64,000 nucleotides of DNA. Origin: Spongiactinospora rosea. Lineage in GTDB: Bacteria > Actinomycetota > Actinomycetes > Streptosporangiales > Streptosporangiaceae. The DNA is taken from NCBI RefSeq assembly GCF_003315795.1, contig NZ_QMEY01000014.1:1-64000 (forward strand), given 5' to 3'. Under the pieces are notes generated by a model that saw only the letters and a program-made list of their open reading frames with translations, did no database searches and had not been told where the DNA came from. Positions 15,883 through 23,472 of this stretch are shown piece by piece (the first letter of the stretch is position 1; each line of letters starts with the position of its first letter). The position numbers were made by a program, and so were the translations under genes.

Positions 15883-16185
15883 GCGCACAGCCCCCTGAAG
15901 TACCTCATCGGCGGGTGCCCCGGCACGCGCGCAGCAGGCGCCGGGTCGCCACCGGTCCACGGCGGTCTTTCCAGGTACGCGTCCCGTGCCGGCTCACCGG
16001 GCCCGCTCCCAGGGACGCCGTTCCACGCCTTGGCCTGCGGCTCCTCCCAGCGCCGACGGTGTGGAGACGAACCTTGTCAGCCGGTGCTGGAACGGCGAGC
16101 GGCCCCGGCACCCGCGAAACCCGGGCGGCGGGGCGCGGCCACGCACGGTGGGCGGCGAGTGGGGGGCATGCCGTACTGAAGGCCC
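15883..16185. repeat. Convergent intergenic region with a dispersed-repeat copy
   Basis: No gene is supported. Positions 16078-16180 form a copy of the dispersed repeat (CAGCCGGTGCTGGAACGGCG .. CCCGCGAAACCCGGG .. GGCGGCGAGTGGGGGGCATG .. CCGTAC). It sits between the ends of two convergent genes, as the larger array at 19.4-20.4 kb does. Confidence 0.65.
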
Positions 16186-16557
16186 CTACCGCGCACGGGC
16201 GCGGGCAGCCGCGAGATCGTCCTGGTGCGCGACCGCCCACAGGGACAGCGCACGGACCGCCTCCAGGAACGAACGCCCGAGCTCGGTGAGCGCGTAGTCC
16301 ACCCGCGGCGCCACGCCCGGCTGGGTCGTGCGGCTGACCAGCCCCTCCTCTTCGAGCGCGCGCAGCGTGCGGGTCAGCATCCGGCGGCTCAGACCCTCCA
16401 CGGACCGATCCAGCTCATTGAACCCGTGCGCGCCGCGCGACAGCACCGAAAGGAGCACGACGCTCCACTTGTCCCCCACCCGGCGCAGTACGCCGGTCGC
16501 GGGGCACTCCTCGTGATCGGAAACCGTGACCGGGACGGTCATGGCGACAGTGGACAT
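16186..16557 (-). CDS. HxlR-family redox-type regulator (QorR-like)
   Basis: 123 residues. The HxlR winged helix runs from G-D-K-W-S-V-V-L-L through L-S-R-R-M-L-T-R-T-L-R-A-L-E-E-E-G-L-V-S-R. Cys18 (D-H-E-E-C-P-A-T) is in the position of the thiol switch of QorR/YodB proteins, which leave DNA when oxidised by quinones or diamide. It is divergent from a Qor2-like gene, the same pairing as qorR/qor2 in corynebacteria. AAGGAAC precedes ATG 16557. Confidence 0.85.
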   Translation of the reverse strand: MSTVAMTVPVTVSDHEECPATGVLRRVGDKWSVVLLSVLSRGAHGFNELDRSVEGLSRRMLTRTLRALEEEGLVSRTTQPGVAPRVDYALTELGRSFLEAVRALSLWAVAHQDDLAAARARAR

Positions 16558-16633
16558 GAATGTTCCTTCTTTCCGGCCCTTCGCCTGCTGGCCAAAGATC
16601 TGGATGAGCACGTCGATTCCAGGAGGGTCCTTT

Positions 16634-17503
16634 ATGATCATGGTCAGTGGAGCATCCGGGCAGCTCGGACGCCGCACCGTCGAGCACCTGCTCCAGCGGG
16701 CGGACGCCGCCCGCGTGGTCGCATTGTCCCGCACCCCCGACGCCGTCGCCGACCTCGGGGTGGCCACCAGGTACGCCGACTTCGACGCCCCGGACAGCCT
16801 GCGCGCCGCTTTCGAGGGCGCCGAGAGGCTGCTCCTGATCAGCCTCGGCTCCCTCACCGGAGCCCCGCGCGGCCACGTCAACGCCATCGAGGCGGCGGCC
16901 AAGGCCGGGGTGGGCCATGTGATCTACACGTCGTTCACCAGGGCGGGCGAGCCCGGCCAGCCCCAGGCGCTCATCCGCAACCACCAGGAGACCGAACGGC
17001 TGCTGACGGAGTCGGGGCTGACGTTCACTGCGCTGCGCTTCAACCAGTGGCCGGAAATGTGGAACCTCATCGGGATCCCGGCCATGGCCGTCGCCGGCGG
17101 GGTGCTGCCGGGCAACGGGGGAGGCGGCCGCGTCGGGCACATCACGCGTGACGACAGCGCCGCCGTGGCGGCCGCCGTACTGGCCGAGGGCGGCTGCGAA
17201 GGCCAGCTCCTGGAGGTGACCGGCCCCGAAGCGGTGGGCGACGCCGACGTGGCCGACGCATTGGCCCAGGTCACCGGCCGCCCCGTCCGCTACGAGGAGG
17301 TCTCCGACGCCGAGCTGGCCACGATCCTGTCCGGCCGCGGACTCCCCGAGATGTACGTCCAGGGCTGGACGGGCCTGGGCTCCTACAAGCGCGACGGCTG
17401 GTTCGACATCACCACCCACGCCGTCGAACGCCTCACCGGCCGCAAGCCCACCCCGATCACCGACTACTTCGCCGCCCACCCCGAGGCCCTGCGCACCCCC
17501 TGA
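16634..17503 (+). CDS. NAD(P)H:quinone oxidoreductase type 2 / NmrA-like atypical SDR
   Basis: 289 residues. G-A-S-G-Q-L-G-R at the N-terminus binds NADPH; the S-F-T-R-A segment and H-Q-E-T-E-R-L-L-T-E-S-G-L match QorB/Qor2-type reductases rather than classical SDRs (no Y-x-x-x-K). These proteins reduce quinones or act as redox sensors. ATG 16634 has an AGGAGG site. It is separated by 76 bp from the divergent HxlR gene, which probably represses it. Confidence 0.85.
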   Translation: MIMVSGASGQLGRRTVEHLLQRADAARVVALSRTPDAVADLGVATRYADFDAPDSLRAAFEGAERLLLISLGSLTGAPRGHVNAIEAAAKAGVGHVIYTSFTRAGEPGQPQALIRNHQETERLLTESGLTFTALRFNQWPEMWNLIGIPAMAVAGGVLPGNGGGGRVGHITRDDSAAVAAAVLAEGGCEGQLLEVTGPEAVGDADVADALAQVTGRPVRYEEVSDAELATILSGRGLPEMYVQGWTGLGSYKRDGWFDITTHAVERLTGRKPTPITDYFAAHPEALRTP

Positions 17504-17641
17504 CGCCCAGTCCACGGTCCCGCTCTGCTCGCAGACCGGTCCACGCGCGGCGGCGGCGCGATCCGCTCACAGAGCCGCGCCGCCGCCTGTCCCGTCTGCA
17601 CGACCCGGGTCCACAGGACCCGCCCGGCCGAGGCCACCTCA

Positions 17642-17679
17642 TATACGGCACCGTATAGTTGGAATATACGCAACCGTAT
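17642..17679. promoter_or_regulatory. Two TetR-type dyads before the SRPBCC-like gene
   Basis: TATACGG-CA-CCGTATA (17642-17657) is a perfect dyad; ATACG-CAAC-CGTAT (17666-17679) is a weaker second copy ending one base before the GGAGG site. A bound repressor would block initiation and translation. No TetR gene is adjacent, so the regulator must be elsewhere. Confidence 0.6.
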
Positions 17680-17690
17680 GGAGGCCTCCT

Positions 17691-18281
17691 GTGCCGGGCA
17701 ACCTCCCGCTCACCGACCGGCTCATGCCGTTCCCCGACGCCACCGAACGCCACTCGATCCTGATCCCCGCCTCCCGCGATCAGATCTGGCACGCGATCAA
17801 ACACCCGAACCCCACGGACATCCGCCTCGCCAGGCCGCTGTTCGCCATCCGCGACCTTGCCTCCCGCCTGCGCAACGGCCACGCGCAACGCGATCTGCCG
17901 AACTTCATCACGCTCGCCGAGGACCCGGGCCGCGAGGTGGTGGACGGTGTGATCGGCCAGTGGTGGCGACTGGGACGGGCCGAGAACGTCTCTTCGGTCA
18001 CCGGTCCCGACGACTTCCTCGCCTTCGACCGTCCCGGCTTCGCCAAGGCCACGTTCAGCTTCCTCCTTGAGGATGTCGGCGACGGCCGCATCCGCCTCAT
18101 CACCGAGACCCGCATCCAGGCCACCAGCCCGGCGGCACGGCAGGCGTTCCTGCGGTACTGGCTGCTGATCCGGCTCGGCAGCGGCTTCGTCCGACGGGTC
18201 ATGCTCTCGGCCATCCGCGCCCGCGCACTCAAGATCCCCCCGCCCGTTCCGGACACGAACGCGCGGAAGCCCGGCGGCTGA
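17691..18281 (+). CDS. SRPBCC-like / uncharacterised protein
   Basis: 196 residues from GTG 17691, six bases after GGAGG. The first half reads like a START/SRPBCC entry (H-S-I-L-I-P-A-S-R-D-Q-I-W-H-A-I), and the later A-T-F-S-F-L-L-E and R-I-R-L-I-T-E-T-R-I strands fit that beta-sheet cavity fold. A C-terminal helix W-L-L-I-R-L-G-S-G-F-V-R-R is typical. Such proteins bind hydrophobic ligands or act as cyclases; I cannot name a ligand. The dyads upstream suggest inducible expression. Confidence 0.7.
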   Translation: MPGNLPLTDRLMPFPDATERHSILIPASRDQIWHAIKHPNPTDIRLARPLFAIRDLASRLRNGHAQRDLPNFITLAEDPGREVVDGVIGQWWRLGRAENVSSVTGPDDFLAFDRPGFAKATFSFLLEDVGDGRIRLITETRIQATSPAARQAFLRYWLLIRLGSGFVRRVMLSAIRARALKIPPPVPDTNARKPGG

Positions 18282-18554
18282 GCAATAGGGAACGTGCGGG
18301 CGCGCCCCCTTCCGGCAGCGAGCAGAAAACGAGCAAGAAACGAGCAAGAAACGGCCTACCCATTGGCCACCTTTTTGGCGAATAGTAACCGGAGCAGGGA
18401 GGGCAATAAAGCCATTCAACGCGGACTCTTCAGCCGGGCACCACTGCGGTGCTTATCGCAAGGCCACCGAACTCTGAAAGTCCTCCGGCGTGCAGCGAAT
18501 CGCCTAATGCGGCCACGATCACCTGCATGTAAAGCTCGCCTACCAGGAGGAAAC
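18282..18554 (+). promoter_or_regulatory. Leader of the ThiG-like gene
   Basis: 273 bp with no gene and lower GC than its surroundings. GAGCAAGAAACGAGCAAGAAACG is preceded by a related GAGCAGAAAAC, giving short direct repeats at about 18319-18351. I checked for thiamin-box sequences (CTGAGA, ACCTGAT) and did not see them. A regulatory RNA is possible but not shown. Confidence 0.3.
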
Positions 18555-19343
18555 ATGAACGGCCAACTTTCCGGCGCTATGCCGGCCGGAGCATCAACCG
18601 CCGAGGGCGCAGGCACACCATGGCTCACAGTCGGCGGCCGTGTATTCCGTTCGCCCATGATCCTTGGCATCGAGCAGTACACGTCGGTCCACCTCATCGC
18701 CGAGGTGCTACGGGAGGGCGATTGCGATGTCTTCATCACCACATACGACCTTAGGCACGACAAACCCAGCGTCCTGCTGACCGACCTGGACGACGTCTTG
18801 GACCTCGACCACTTCACCTGGATCGGCACGACCTCGTACGCCCGGGGCAAGGCAGAGGCACTGCGCACCGCCCGCATGCTGCACGCGACGCTGGGCATCG
18901 ACATCGTCAAGCTCGACGTCCGCCCCACGGACAACCGGCCGCACGAAGGCGAGACCGTGGAGGCCGCGGCCGAGCTGCTCGACGATGGGTTCGCGGTGCT
19001 TCCGTTCATCATGCCGGACCCCGAGGTGGCCGCCGAACTGGCCGAGCTGGGTTGCTGCGCGCTGCGGGTGATGGCCGCGCCTGTGGGCACCGGCTGGGGA
19101 ATCAGCGATCCGGGAGCCATCGCCGAGGTGATCCAGGAGGTGGACATCCCGGTCATCGTCGAGGGCGGCATCGGCTCACCCGAACACGTCGTGCAGGCCA
19201 TGTCACTGGGGGCGTCGGCCGTCCTGGTCAACACCGCGGTCGCCCGCGCACCCCTCCCAGGGCACATGGCCCGCGCCATGCGCTACGCCGCCCTCGCGGG
19301 ACAGTACGGTCTCGGCCAGACCCTGGAGTCCGCGGACGATTGA
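18555..19343 (+). CDS. ThiG-fold (thiazole-synthase-like) enzyme, orphan paralogue
   Basis: 262 residues; the ThiG barrel starts near residue 24 (L-T-V-G-G-R-V-F-R-S). The Schiff-base lysine context of ThiG (V-K-L-E-V) is kept as I-V-K-L-D-V with Lys119. G-F-A-V-L-P-F-I-M-P-D-P, V-I-V-E-G-G-I-G-S-P and A-V-L-V-N-T-A-V-A also match. The V-A-V-R-R loop of ThiG is replaced by F-I-T-T-Y-D-L, and the Asp of V-D-A-G-I-G is Glu. No thiS, thiF, thiO or thiE lies nearby. BexX, a ThiG homologue, makes a 2-thiosugar, so a sulfur-insertion role on another ketose substrate is possible. AGGAGG precedes the ATG. Confidence 0.85.
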   Translation: MNGQLSGAMPAGASTAEGAGTPWLTVGGRVFRSPMILGIEQYTSVHLIAEVLREGDCDVFITTYDLRHDKPSVLLTDLDDVLDLDHFTWIGTTSYARGKAEALRTARMLHATLGIDIVKLDVRPTDNRPHEGETVEAAAELLDDGFAVLPFIMPDPEVAAELAELGCCALRVMAAPVGTGWGISDPGAIAEVIQEVDIPVIVEGGIGSPEHVVQAMSLGASAVLVNTAVARAPLPGHMARAMRYAALAGQYGLGQTLESADD

Positions 19344-20482
19344 GCACCCGCGCACACCACGAAGGCCCGAAGCACATCGGGAACGGGCCCCCCGACAGTG
19401 AGAGCACCGCCTCCGGCCCCCGGAGGCGGAGCGTCCGAGCGCCGACACCAGGTACAGCACCGACCACCACCCACGCGAAACCCCGGACACCAGAGCAGTA
19501 CTGACCACGGAGAGGGGCGAACAGGGGGCACGCCATACAGACTTACCGACCACACCACAGGGCCGGGACAACGGCGACCAGCCTGAGAGTGTCGGGCGAA
19601 GCCCGACGTGAAAGGCACGGCTGAGCGAAGCGAAGACCACGCCCTTAGAACGCGCAAAGCCCGGCCAACCCCCGAAGGGCGGCCCCAGCCCCGTCAGAGA
19701 CCAGCACGCCGGGCGAAGCCCCGCGAGGAAGCAGCAGCGGTCGCTCTAGGCTGGCGGGGCCCAATTCAGCCGGTGCCAGGAACGGCGAACGGCCACCACA
19801 CACGCGAAATGCCGGACACCAAAGCAGTACCAGGCACAGACCAGCGGCGAGCAGGGGGCATGCCGTACAGGCTCACCGGCCACAACAACGGCGACCGCCC
19901 CGGAGGCGAAGCCCGACGTGGAAACTGCGGCTGAGCGAAGCGAAGGCCACGCCTTTAGGGCGCCTGGAGCGCGGCCCCTCCTGACCGCGTCCCGCGGAGT
20001 GGTGGAACCTCCCCGCAGCCTGGCATGGCCGACCTGCGCGATGTCCGATTTGAACGCTCCCATTTACACCACTCGGCGGGACGCCATCCCCCTCCTCCCG
20101 AAGGGCGGTTCCCAGCCCGTCGGAGACCAGAACGCCGGGCGAAGCCCGGCGAGGAAGCAGCAGGGGTCGCTCTGGGCTGGCGGGGCCCGATTCAGCCGGT
20201 GCCAGGTACGGCGAACAGCCACCACACACGCGAAATGCCGGACACCGGACCGTACTGAGCACGAAGTGGCGGCGAGCAGGGGGCACGCCGTACAGACCCA
20301 CCGGCCACACCACAGAGCCGGGACAACGGCGACCAGCGGGGGCGTCGGGCGAAGCCCGACACTGAAGATACGGCTGAGCGCAGCGAAGGCCAGGCCTTTA
20401 GGGTGCGCGGGGCGTGGCCGCTCCTGGTTCCCGGGACCGTTGGGTGTGGCCTTGGGGGGCGCATGGGCGCCCCCCGGGAGGG
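19344..20482. repeat. 1.1-kb composite repeat array between convergent genes
   Basis: No gene is supported. Three R copies lie at 19445-19556, 19767-19884 and 20193-20310. Each is followed by an A module: 19591-19648, 19902-19960, 20344-20402. A modules carry GTCGGGCGAAGCCCGAC, a 7-bp hairpin with GAA loop, then GGCTGAGCGAAGCGAAG and end near CTTTAGGG (19902 lacks the first arm). A B module (CGCCGGGCGAAGCCC.. to ..GGCTGGCGGGGCCC) precedes the last two. Segments 19675-19960 and 20099-20402 are thus a direct duplication. Position between the 3' ends of thiG-like and cysN suggests a bidirectional terminator or mobile repeat. Confidence 0.8.
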
Positions 20483-21748
20483 TCATGGGCGAGCTTCGAC
20501 CACCATGCCCGCGCCCACCGTGCTGTTGGTGGACTCGTCCACCAGGATGAAGCCGCCCGTCATCCGATTACGGGCGTAGTCGTCCACGAACAGTGGCTGG
20601 GTGACCCGCAGGGACACCCGCCCGATCTCGTTGAGCCCCAGCGACTGCGCCGTCTCGTCGCGGTGCAGCGTGTTGACGTCGAGCCGGTAGTGCAGGTCGC
20701 GGACCAGGGCCCGTGCCGTGCGGGTGGTGTGCTTGATGCTCAGCTTGGTACGCGGCGTCAGCTTGGTGGCGTCGGTCATCCAGCAGACCATCGCCTCCAG
20801 CTCCTGCGCCGCGCTCGGCTGGTTGTTGGGCCGGCAGATCATGTCGCCGCGCGAGATGTCGATGTCGTCCTCCAGCCGGAGGGTGACCGACATCGGCGGG
20901 TACGCCTCGTCCACCGCCCCGTCGAAGGTGTCGATCGAGGCGATCCGCGTCGTGAGGCCGCTGGGCAGGTGGATGACCTCGTCGCCGGGCTTGAGCACGC
21001 CGCCCGCCACCTGGCCCGCATAGCCCCGGTAGTCGTGGAAGTCGTGGTCGTTGGCCCGCTGCGGGCGGATCACGTACTGGACCGGGAAGCGCACGTCGAC
21101 CAGGTTGCGGTCGGAGGCGATGTGCACGTTCTCCAGGTGATGGAGCAGGGAGCCGCCGTTGTACCAGGGCATGTTCTCCGAGCGCGACACCACGTTGTCG
21201 CCGTGCAGCGCCGACATCGGGATGAACGTGAGATCGCCCACATTGAGCTTGCTGGCGAACGCCGTGAACTCCTCGTGGATCTCGTTGAACCGCTCCTCGG
21301 AGTAGTCCACCAGGTCCATCTTGTTGACCGCGAGCACCAGGTGCGGCACCCGGAGCAGGGTGGTCAGGAAGGCGTGCCGCCGCGACTGTTCAAGGACGCC
21401 CTTGCGGGCGTCGATCAGGATGATCGCCAGGTCGGCCGTGGAGGCCCCGGTCACCATGTTGCGGGTGTACTGGATGTGGCCGGGCGTGTCGGCGATGATG
21501 AACTTCCGCTTCGGCGTGGCGAAGTAGCGGTAGGCCACGTCGATCGTGATGCCCTGCTCGCGTTCGGCCCGCAGGCCGTCGGTGAGCAGGGACAGGTCGG
21601 TGTACTCGGTGCCACGGTCGCGGCTGGTGCGCTCCACCGCCTCCAGCTGGTCCTCGAAGATCGCCTTGGAGTCGTAGAGCAGCCGCCCGATCAGCGTCGA
21701 CTTGCCGTCGTCGACCGAGCCCGCCGTCGCGAAACGCAGGATGTCCAT
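20483..21748 (-). CDS. cysN: Sulfate adenylyltransferase, GTPase subunit
   Basis: 421 residues, an EF-Tu-like GTPase: G1 G-S-V-D-D-G-K-S-T, G3 D-T-P-G-H, G4 N-K-M-D, then two beta-barrel domains. With CysD it makes adenosine 5'-phosphosulfate from ATP and sulfate, GTP hydrolysis driving the reaction. Its length excludes a fused APS-kinase domain (CysNC). It starts 4 bp after cysD and is the last gene of the operon, followed by the repeat array. Confidence 0.96.
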   Translation of the reverse strand: MDILRFATAGSVDDGKSTLIGRLLYDSKAIFEDQLEAVERTSRDRGTEYTDLSLLTDGLRAEREQGITIDVAYRYFATPKRKFIIADTPGHIQYTRNMVTGASTADLAIILIDARKGVLEQSRRHAFLTTLLRVPHLVLAVNKMDLVDYSEERFNEIHEEFTAFASKLNVGDLTFIPMSALHGDNVVSRSENMPWYNGGSLLHHLENVHIASDRNLVDVRFPVQYVIRPQRANDHDFHDYRGYAGQVAGGVLKPGDEVIHLPSGLTTRIASIDTFDGAVDEAYPPMSVTLRLEDDIDISRGDMICRPNNQPSAAQELEAMVCWMTDATKLTPRTKLSIKHTTRTARALVRDLHYRLDVNTLHRDETAQSLGLNEIGRVSLRVTQPLFVDDYARNRMTGGFILVDESTNSTVGAGMVVEARP

Positions 21749-21752
21749 GTGA

Positions 21753-22667
21753 TCAGAAGTAGCCTTCCCGCTTGCGGTCTTCCATGGCGGCCTCGGAGGT
21801 GCGGTCGTCGGCCCGGGTCGCGCCGCGCTCGGTGATCCGGGTGGCGGCGACCTCGGCGATGATCTCCTCGACGCTGGACGCGGCCGATTGGACCGCGCCG
21901 GTGCAGGTCATGTCACCGACCGTACGGTAGCGCACGGTCGTCTCGAAGACCGGCTCGTCGTCACCGCGGTTGACCACGTCGGCGTCGGAGAGCAGCATCC
22001 CGTCGCGGGCGAACACCTTGCGCGTGTGCGCGAAGTAGATCGACGGGATCTCGATGTCCTCGCGGCGGATGTAGTCCCAGACGTCGAGCTCGGTCCAGTT
22101 GGACAGCGGGAAGACGCGGATGTGCTCGCCCCTGCGGATGCGCGCGTTGTAGAGGTTCCACAGCTCGGGGCGCTGGTTCTTCGGGTCCCACTGGCCGAAG
22201 TCGTCGCGGAAGGAGAACACGCGCTCCTTGGCGCGGGCCTTCTCCTCGTCCCTGCGGGCCCCGCCGAAGACGGCGTCGAACTCGTGCTCCTCGATCGCGT
22301 CCAGCAGCGTGGTGGTCTGCAGCCGGTTGCGGGAGGCCCGGCGGCCGGTCTCCTCGACCACCCGCCCGGCGTCGATGGACGCCTGGACGCTCGCGACGAC
22401 CAGCCGCACGCCCAGCTCGGCCACCCGGCGGTCGCGGAAGTCGATCACCTCGGAGAAGTTGTGCCCGGTGTCGACGTGCATCAGCGGGAAGGGGATCGGC
22501 GCGGGCCAGAACGCCTTCTCCGCGATGCGCAGCATGACGATCGAGTCTTTTCCGCCGGAGAAGAGCAGACAGGGACGTTCGAACTCGGCGGCCACCTCAC
22601 GCATGATGTGGATCGCCTCGGCCTCAAGGACGTCGAGTTGCGACGTTGTGTAGTCGGCCTGCAACAT
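21753..22667 (-). CDS. cysD: Sulfate adenylyltransferase, PP-loop subunit
   Basis: 304 residues. The PP-loop S-G-G-K-D-S is near residue 39, followed by H-V-D-T-G-H-N-F and R-R-D-E-E-K-A-R. The C-terminus ends K-R-E-G-Y-F, usual for CysD. It adenylates sulfate together with CysN. GGAGGAG precedes ATG 22667; 37 bp separate it from cysQ. Confidence 0.96.
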   Translation of the reverse strand: MLQADYTTSQLDVLEAEAIHIMREVAAEFERPCLLFSGGKDSIVMLRIAEKAFWPAPIPFPLMHVDTGHNFSEVIDFRDRRVAELGVRLVVASVQASIDAGRVVEETGRRASRNRLQTTTLLDAIEEHEFDAVFGGARRDEEKARAKERVFSFRDDFGQWDPKNQRPELWNLYNARIRRGEHIRVFPLSNWTELDVWDYIRREDIEIPSIYFAHTRKVFARDGMLLSDADVVNRGDDEPVFETTVRYRTVGDMTCTGAVQSAASSVEEIIAEVAATRITERGATRADDRTSEAAMEDRKREGYF

Positions 22668-22704
22668 CGGTGTCTCTCCTCCGGGGTGGAACCGGTCGGC
22701 TCGG

Positions 22705-23472
22705 TCAGCGGTGAAGGTCCCGGATACCGGCGAGCAAGGTCCCCGCCAGGTCCGGTAGGGAAACCAGAATATCTGGTAGTGAGGGGTCGGCCTGGTTGTA
22801 GGTGAGCGGCGAGCCGTCGATCCGGCTCGCGTGGGCGCCCGCGGCGAGCGCGACGGCCGCGGGAGCGGCCGAATCCCACTCGTACTGGCCGCCCGCGTGG
22901 ACGTATGCCTCGACCTCGCCGGTGAGCACGGCGGAGATCTTGGCTCCGGCCGAGCCCATCGGCACCAGATCGCCGCCGACCAGGTACGCGAGCTTCTGCA
23001 CGAACTCCGGCGGGCGGGTCCGGCTGGCCGCGATCCTGATCCGCGCCCCGGGCCGGGCCGCGGGCAGCACCGGCGGGTCGGCGGTGGTCAGCGTGCGGCC
23101 CTGGGCGGGCAGCGCCACCGCGCCCGCGGCCAGCGCGCCGCGCTCCCACAGCGCCACGTGGACCGCCCAGTCGGACCGGCCCTCCTCGGCGTACTCGCGG
23201 GTGCCGTCGAGCGGGTCGACGATCCAGACCCGGTCGGCGGCGAGCCGCCGCGGGTCCATCCGCTCCTCGCGGGTGGCCTCCTCCGACAGGATGGCGTCGG
23301 AGGGCCGTAGCCGGGCCAGCGCCTCGGTCAGGAAGCGGTGCGCACTCTGGTCGCCCGCGTCCTTTAACGCCCGGGGGTCGTCGAAGCCGCGCTCGGCCCG
23401 CAGGGCGAGCAGCCGCTCGCCGGCCTCGGTGGCCAGATCAGCGGCCAGCGCGTGGTCGTCCCTAATCGTCAT
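22705..23472 (-). CDS. cysQ: 3'(2'),5'-bisphosphate nucleotidase, CysQ-like
   Basis: 255 residues of the lithium-sensitive phosphatase superfamily: S-E-E-A (metal), D-P-L-D-G-T-R-E-Y-A (residues that bind two Mg), and W-D-S-A-A-P near the C-terminus. CysQ removes phosphate from PAP/PAPS, relieving inhibition of sulfotransferases. ATG 23472 overlaps the stop of the sugar-transferase gene by one base (TGATG), so translation is coupled. One TTA codon lies near 23364. Confidence 0.9.
   Translation of the reverse strand: MTIRDDHALAADLATEAGERLLALRAERGFDDPRALKDAGDQSAHRFLTEALARLRPSDAILSEEATREERMDPRRLAADRVWIVDPLDGTREYAEEGRSDWAVHVALWERGALAAGAVALPAQGRTLTTADPPVLPAARPGARIRIAASRTRPPEFVQKLAYLVGGDLVPMGSAGAKISAVLTGEVEAYVHAGGQYEWDSAAPAAVALAAGAHASRIDGSPLTYNQADPSLPDILVSLPDLAGTLLAGIRDLHR

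Noticed and set aside
18330-18554. Thiamin-pyrophosphate riboswitch before the ThiG-like gene
   Set aside because: The conserved CTGAGA and ACCTGAT elements are not present.
19344-20482. CRISPR array in the repeat region
   Set aside because: Repeat units are over 100 bp, divergent and irregularly spaced; no cas genes.
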